Origin: Nymphaea colorata
Lineage: Eukaryota; Streptophyta; Magnoliopsida; Nymphaeales; Nymphaeaceae
Length of the DNA: 64,000 nt
Assembly (NCBI RefSeq): GCF_008831285.2
Contig: NC_045139.1
Coordinates: 9,272,204-9,336,203, forward strand
Direction of reading: 5' to 3'
A model generated the notes under the pieces. The model was not told where the DNA came from and did no database searches. It worked only from the letters and a program-made list of their open reading frames with translations. Positions within the stretch are counted from its first letter, which is position 1. The number at the start of each line of letters is the position of its first letter. The translations under genes and the position numbers were made by a program. Of this stretch, positions 58,868 through 64,000 are shown one piece after another.

Positions 58868-59524
58868 TCAGGGAAACCGAATCCGCCCGCCGCCCATCGG
58901 AGCCAAATTAAAATTGCATTCTGGGCAAGTGTTTGATGTGTTCTCCAGCCTGTGGAAGATGCAGCACATATGGAATACATGGTGGCATGTGGAGACGACG
59001 ATATTCTTGGGCTCTAAACGAAGGCGGCACATATCACAGTACATAGAGCTGCGCTCGACAAGCCGATCGTAGCCATGTTCGCCGGCGGGTCCGTCAACCC
59101 CCTGGTTACGCTTTTCTGTCACCGCATCTATACGGATCTCAATGTTGACAGTCCCAAAGGAAGGGTCGCGGCGCTTGGTCGACTGCACCAACTCCGCAAC
59201 GGTCCTGGCAACTCTCTGCCACACCGTCTCTCCTGACTGGGGATTCATATGCATGTTGCCGCGGAGGGCTTGGCAGGCCGCTCGTTGGACATAGTCCGAG
59301 TTTTCGGCTTGTGAGGAATTCATGTAGATGTTTTGCTGCTCATAGCAAGATTGGGCCCTAAGGATCCGACCCCTGTTTCGACCCTCTCCGTAGACATTGA
59401 GTGTGTCTTTCAGTAAGAAGCCTACCTGAACCAACCCGCTTTGTGCACCAGCTGCGGGGGGCTTCACCTTAGTGACGAAGCCCTCCACATCACAGCTTGT
59501 GTCCATTTCCTCTCTCCCTTTCAC
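58868..59524 (-). CDS. RING5: intact, diverged RING-H2 finger protein
   Basis: 218 residues, the most diverged intact copy. RING-H2: C163-x2-C166-x13-C180-x-H182-x2-H185-x2-C188-x11-C200-x2-C203; the ICQW of the others is IFHRL here, so the usual E2-contact Trp is missing. Shared motifs: LLKDTLNVYGEGRNRG (37-52), SCYEQ (59-63), GNMHMNPQSGE (89-99), DPSFGTVNIEIRID (120-133), GPAGEHGYDRL (145-155). The ATG at 59524 is used; M7 (MDTSCD, 59506) is possible. The upstream (AT)n sits at the TATA position. Whether it still works as an E3 ligase without the Trp is open. Confidence 0.8.
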   Translation of the reverse strand: MKGREEMDTSCDVEGFVTKVKPPAAGAQSGLVQVGFLLKDTLNVYGEGRNRGRILRAQSCYEQQNIYMNSSQAENSDYVQRAACQALRGNMHMNPQSGETVWQRVARTVAELVQSTKRRDPSFGTVNIEIRIDAVTEKRNQGVDGPAGEHGYDRLVERSSMYCDMCRLRLEPKNIVVSTCHHVFHMCCIFHRLENTSNTCPECNFNLAPMGGGRIRFP

Positions 59525-59623
59525 CCCCTTAACCCTGGTACACTAGGAACAAGACAGTGGTTGGTAGAAGAAGACTAAGGTTTTTTTTCTCATTTATGGG
59601 CTGTGGGCATTAGGTTTCCCCCA

Positions 59624-59629
59624 GGCCAG

Positions 59630-59661
<32 letters not shown>
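59624..59661 (-). promoter_or_regulatory. RING5 TATA region expanded into (AT)n
   Basis: GGCCAGAAATATAT... continues as about 30 bp of AT repeat exactly where other copies have a single AATATATAG. It may still serve as a TATA element. Confidence 0.55.
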
Positions 59662-59664
<3 letters not shown>

Positions 59665-60038
59665 GACCTACCATTGCCATTAAGTATGCAATAGGCAATA
59701 AGGTCTCAATATTTAAGTAGAGATACTTTTGACATTTTTACGTAGATATCGGTGGGTGCTTTGGGTTCATGTTTGATGGATTCCCAAATTCAAATCCAGG
59801 TATTCAAATTCCCGAGACAAAATTTAAGTTTGGTGTTTAATTTGCATCTAAACTCAAATATTTTTCTTCTTTCATTAGAAAAATTGTACAACCAAATGGG
59901 ATACAAAAGAAAGGTGGATATTATTATGCCGGAAGGATCTAATTCTTGTCTCAAATAAACGACCTCATCTAAGACCTGTTGGTTCCAGCAAAGAATCCAA
60001 TTAGGCACCAGTAGAGTTCCATTTGAAAAAATCCAGGT
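59662..60038 (-). repeat. RING5 upstream block U5
   Basis: 'ttgcatctaaactcaaat', 'tacaaccaaatgggatacaaaag' and 'cttgtctcaaataaacgacctca' match 13100-13230 of U1. RING1 and RING5 upstream regions appear closer to each other than to U2/U3. Confidence 0.6.
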
Positions 60039-60115
60039 TCTCTCTCTCTCTCTCTCTCTCTTTGTACTTAGGGGACCTTTTGTCCCCAGATTTTGTTATA
60101 TATTCTCATTTTATC

Positions 60116-60151
<36 letters not shown>
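60039..60151 (+). mobile_element. Very short 5'-truncated LINE 3' end between (TC)n tracts
   Basis: 60061-60118 matches the 3' end of the LINE at 14456-14515 almost base for base, including the GGGGAC/GTCCCC hairpin (60071-60087) and ATTCTCATTTTATCGGC. (TC)n follows it (60117-60151), and (TC)n also precedes it (60039-60061). It looks like a severely truncated insertion of the same LINE family. Confidence 0.75.
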
Positions 60152-60155
<4 letters not shown>

Positions 60156-61530
60156 TCTAAATAAGAACATAGCGGCCCCTAAATAAATTTTCTTACATAG
60201 CCTTCTTGGCAAAAAAAGATATTTTCATTATTAAATGTAAATGCACGTGCATATACTGTGAAGTTGCTTGGATTGGTTCATCTATGTGGAAGGAGGGAAA
60301 GTGAAGTTGATGTACATCATTATGATCAACGTGCACATGAAAATTATATAAAAATAAATAAAATGTGTTCATAGACTCACATATTATTCGACCCATGAAC
60401 TTTCAAAACCACTCGCTGGATCAAGCTGGCCTAAATCAAGTATTGGAGGTTCAAGTCAGCCCCATACAAACTTTGAACTTCATTTCTTTATAACCTTTTA
60501 TCTTATTGTTTTTATGTGTTTGTGTTTCATATATATATATATATATATATATACGCCCCTTCTTTTTCGGTTGAGTGCTGTGTCATCATCGTTGTCCGAT
60601 GGGAAAGGGTTTCTCTTTTCTGAACCAGGTGGAGAGGAAGGGTCGTGGCAGGTCTGAACCAGGTGGAGAGGAAGGGACATGGCCGGCGGGTCGACGTACT
60701 GCGTCTCCCGGATGTGAGATCCACCTTAGAGATCGGATGGAGGGGTGGTCCCATCTCTAATCCAGATTTCACCCCTATATGGATTTGAAATATGTGGATT
60801 GAAGATCTTTTAGGTAAATCTGACCTCCGATCTTAGATCTAAGGTAATCAAATACAACACAGCTTAAATAGTTGTGTTTCAATCCTATAGGGCTTACTGT
60901 CAAGCTCTTCCTCTAGATTACAATAGATTTTTAAGCAATTTCTGCCAACCCTTGCTTTAGTGGTTTCTCTTTAGAGCAGTCAAACTCATCATACTTGGCA
61001 AACACAAGAATCAGACTCCGCATGGGCAGCCAGCTAGGTCAGCGGGTCAATGGGTTGACTCAGTAACTCCGAGGAATCTAGCACTAAGAATCAAACTATC
61101 AAACTGCAGCCAAGTTACCAGACTGTAGCTGTCTCTTTTTTTTTCCACAAATGATCTCATTGACTGCTCAACATTTAAATATTTAGTGAAATCTTTAAAA
61201 TGTAAAAAAAAAAGGATATAATTTCCACGATGTTGGGAGGTCACTGATGGCATGACTGACCACTTTCTTCAGGTCATCAAAGGGAGAGAGAGAGAGAGAA
61301 AGAAAGATACCACTAGGCTGATTTGGGTTTCCAGCTTGGGGGTTGCCCAAAGGCAAAAACCCCAACAAATGGTCTAATCTCTATTATAATGAAATACTAT
61401 TATACAATATACATATTTATGTACACATGTATATGTATATGTGCATATATGTTGTATGTCTATATATATATACATGTATAATTATATACATACAATTATA
61501 TATTGTAACATATGTTAATATATACGTAAC
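60152..61530. other. Spacer with block V trace, nothing coding
   Basis: 60290-60375 resembles block V. (AT)n lies at 60529-60553 and a short GA run at 61286-61300. A repeated 'gaaccaggtggagaggaaggg' (60622-60642 and 60657-60677) is a local duplication. No gene recognised. Confidence 0.4.

Positions 61531-61603
<73 letters not shown>
61531..61603. repeat. Compound microsatellite (GT)n-(AT)n-(AG)n
   Basis: Three adjoining dinucleotide runs. This is the reverse complement order of the one at 533-665. Confidence 0.93.
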
Positions 61604-61605
<2 letters not shown>

Positions 61606-61727
61606 TAACCAATTCAGTGTGTATATTGTCAAGAAAAAAGACTGGGGTCAAATCAATGTTTATCATTCATTTAGTTTTATATTGTCAAAGCTCATATTGA
61701 GCTTCGCTCGGGCGAGCCAACCGAGTT

Positions 61728-64000
61728 TTGGCCAAGTCAATTGTTTTTCTTCTAAGTAAGCCTATTCTTGTTGTGGATTGCTTGGGTCCAAGTAGGAGTG
61801 TTGACGAAAAGAAAGAGAAAAACAAGGAAAAGAAAACACGAGAAACTGCACAACAATGGAGGCCAAATAAGAAGTATTTTAGATGTGAAAGATTGAGTCA
61901 TTTTATTCGTGACGGAAGAGTTAAAATGGATGAAGGAAATACAGTCATGACAAGTAAACAATATGGGGGATCTAATGAGACTATGCAGAAAAGTTTGTTT
62001 CAATACTCAATGTAGGTTAAAGAGGATATTAAACAAGAAAGATGTAATTCTGCCGATACAAAACCAGTAAAAAAAAAGGAAGCGAAGATCAATTATCAAA
62101 CTGATTGGATAATTGATTCTGGATGTTCAAATCATATGACTGGTGATGAGAGCAAGTTCTTAAGTATGAAAGAATATGACGAAAATCGAGTTGCTGTTAT
62201 TGCTAACAATACAAAGCTCCTTGTGACACATATTGAAGAAGTAGAAGTTGTAGTAACTTTGGTAAAAATCTCTTTTTACGAAACATTTATCATGTTTCAG
62301 GAATGACTAAGAACTTATTGTCTGTGTCACAACTTACAACTTTAGGTCACTATGTATTGTTCGGCCCAAATAATGTAAAAGTTTATAAAAATGAAAATGT
62401 TCAAGGAACTCCCATATTTGAAGGAAAAAAAGTTGAGTTAATATATGTCCCGTCAGCAGAAACAACATATATTGACAAACAAAGAAACATGACACTTCAG
62501 ATATCTAGCATGAAAGACTTGTTCATGTTGAATATAATAAACTCCGAGAGATGTCTAATAAAGAGCAGTTGATTGGTCTGCCAAAGCTTGAGGTACGAAT
62601 AGACAAAATATGCCCAAGATGTCAACATGAAAAGACACAAAGGAAGTCATTCAAAGAATCGAAGTATAGAGCTAAAACACCATTTGAGCTTGTGCATTAA
62701 GATGTATTCGGGAAAGTATCAAACCCATCAGTTGGAGATAAGTGGTATTTTATCACATCTATTGATGATTTTTCAAGATATACTTGGGTCTATTTTATGA
62801 AAGAAAAGTCTGAAGCACTTGAAAAGTTTAAAGAGTTTCACCAAATGGTGAGAAAAGAACTTGGGTATAAAATTTGATGTCTACGTACCGATAATGGTGG
62901 CGAATATACATCTGACATGTTTATGACATACATGAGGCAACATGGTACAAAGACAATTTACATGTGCCTATACGCCACAACAAAATGGAGAGGCAGAACA
63001 AAAGAATCATCATATAGCAGAAACATGCCGAATTATGATGCATGCAAAGTGCATGCCACCAAGCTTTTGGGCCGAGTGTGTCAGCACTGCAGTACACGTA
63101 ATTAATCGACTACCAATGCCAAAATTTAATTTTAAATCTTCATATGAAATGCAGCATAAAAGGAAGTCATCTTTGAGTTATTTTAAAGTATTTTGTTGTG
63201 TATGTTATGTCTTTTTATATGAGCAGCCCAAGACTAAGTTCGACAAGAAGACACTAAAGTGTGCCTTTGTTGGGTATGATCCATATCGGAAGAGATGTCG
63301 ATATGATAATCCTAGCAAAAGACAAGTTCATGTTTCTTGTGATGTCATCTTCGATGAAGCATCATCCTGGTGGTCAGAAGAAAAGAAGTGCTTCTAGTTT
63401 CTCTGGTTTTTGAGAGAGATGTTTGAAACAAAATACAATTTGAGATGAATCAAGAAGAGCCTGAGCCAAAAGACATAGAAGCAAGACGATCAGGTAAACA
63501 AGTTCATAGTCTGATACAAGAAGAACAGGCAAATCCATGGAGAACAGGAATAAGTCCAGCCCAACAAAGATGTATAGAAGAAGAAAGTCTATCACAACTT
63601 GAAGAGCCAGAAGGAGGTAGGAAGATCAATGAGAGTACCAAAACCAAATCCCCAGTATGCCGACGCAGACTGTGCCATCATGGAGGAGATTGAGCCAACT
63701 TCTTTTCAAGAAGCAAAAGATGTTGAAAAATGGCAAACAACAATGAAAGATGAAATTAAGACATTGGAGAATAACGAGAGCTGGTAGCTCGTATAAAAGC
63801 CTGCAGGAGTAAAACCCATTACTTGTAAGTGGTTTACAAAATAAAAAGAAAGACAGGTAGTTCAATTGATAGATATAAGACTCGACTAGTCGCAAGAGGA
63901 TTTTCACAACAATATAGCATAGCCTTGACTTTGAAGAAACTTTTAGTCATGTTGCAAAGATTGCATCTGTATGTATTCTTATAGTTATTGCTACAAGCAA
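61728..64000 (+). pseudogene. Copia retrotransposon polyprotein, decayed and cut by the window edge
   Basis: Begins in the C-terminal part of gag (QQWRPNKKYFRCERLSHF, a damaged zinc knuckle). Then protease DWIIDSGCSNHMTG (near 62100), TKNLLSVSQLTTLGHYVLF, integrase finger CPRCQHEKTQRKSF, first Asp (DVFGKVS, after a TAA near 62698), DNGGEYTSDMF, and NGEAEQKNHHIAETCR (near 63000). Next come CAFVGYDPYRKRCRY and VIFDEASSWW. RT starts near 63780 (KPAGVKPITCKWF) and runs off the window. Stops and frameshifts are frequent. No 5' LTR or capsid is seen to the left, so it is also 5'-truncated. Its sequence differs clearly from elements A/B and the Tnt1-like one. Confidence 0.85.

Overview
The window is nuclear DNA of a flowering plant. 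It holds plant-type Ty1/copia elements, an L1-type LINE, a hAT element, a DIR1-like lipid-transfer protein gene and intronless RING-H2 genes with plant TATA promoters. Most of it is AT-rich intergenic sequence and transposon remains. The species cannot be named from sequence alone.

Layout. 1-3600: a compound microsatellite, a possible last exon of an unknown gene (721-762), and one intact DIR1-like gene (2661-2981, +) with a TATA box and a likely 3'-UTR intron. 3600-60150: a repeatedly duplicated locus of RING-H2 genes, all on the minus strand. There are five copies: RING1 (4236-4830, broken), RING2 (29706-30374, intact), RING3 (33660-34125 plus 40077-40288, split and broken), RING4 (51324-51977, intact) and RING5 (58868-59524, intact). 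Each copy carries a shared upstream block (TATA region and about 0.7-1 kb more) and a shared downstream block. Pieces of the same blocks also occur without a gene, some inverted (20270-21010 and 27900-28335).

Mobile elements sit in and between the copies: a hAT-type element (4877-12770) in the 5'-UTR of RING1, with copia element A (5758 to about 11826) nested in it; a LINE with a (TC)n tail (14391 to about 19560); a Tnt1-like copia element (21473-26832, minus, target duplication GTTTT); copia element B (34126-40076, target duplication CCATG) inside the RING3 coding region; a very young gene-less LTR element (44699-46738, target duplication CACAT); a small inverted-repeat element (57254-57712); a roughly 60-bp LINE 3' end (60061-60151); and a decayed copia polyprotein running off the right edge (about 61730-64000). 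LTR divergence counted by eye orders the insertions: A (about 7-8%) is oldest, then the Tnt1-like element (a few %), then B (about 2.5%), then the short LTR element (3 differences in 712).

How it fits together: this is a lineage-specific RING-H2 ubiquitin-ligase-like family expanding by local duplication and decaying by transposon insertion, frameshift and TATA-box change. The three intact copies share a conserved N-terminal region that I cannot assign to a named family. That family is the best candidate here for undescribed biology.
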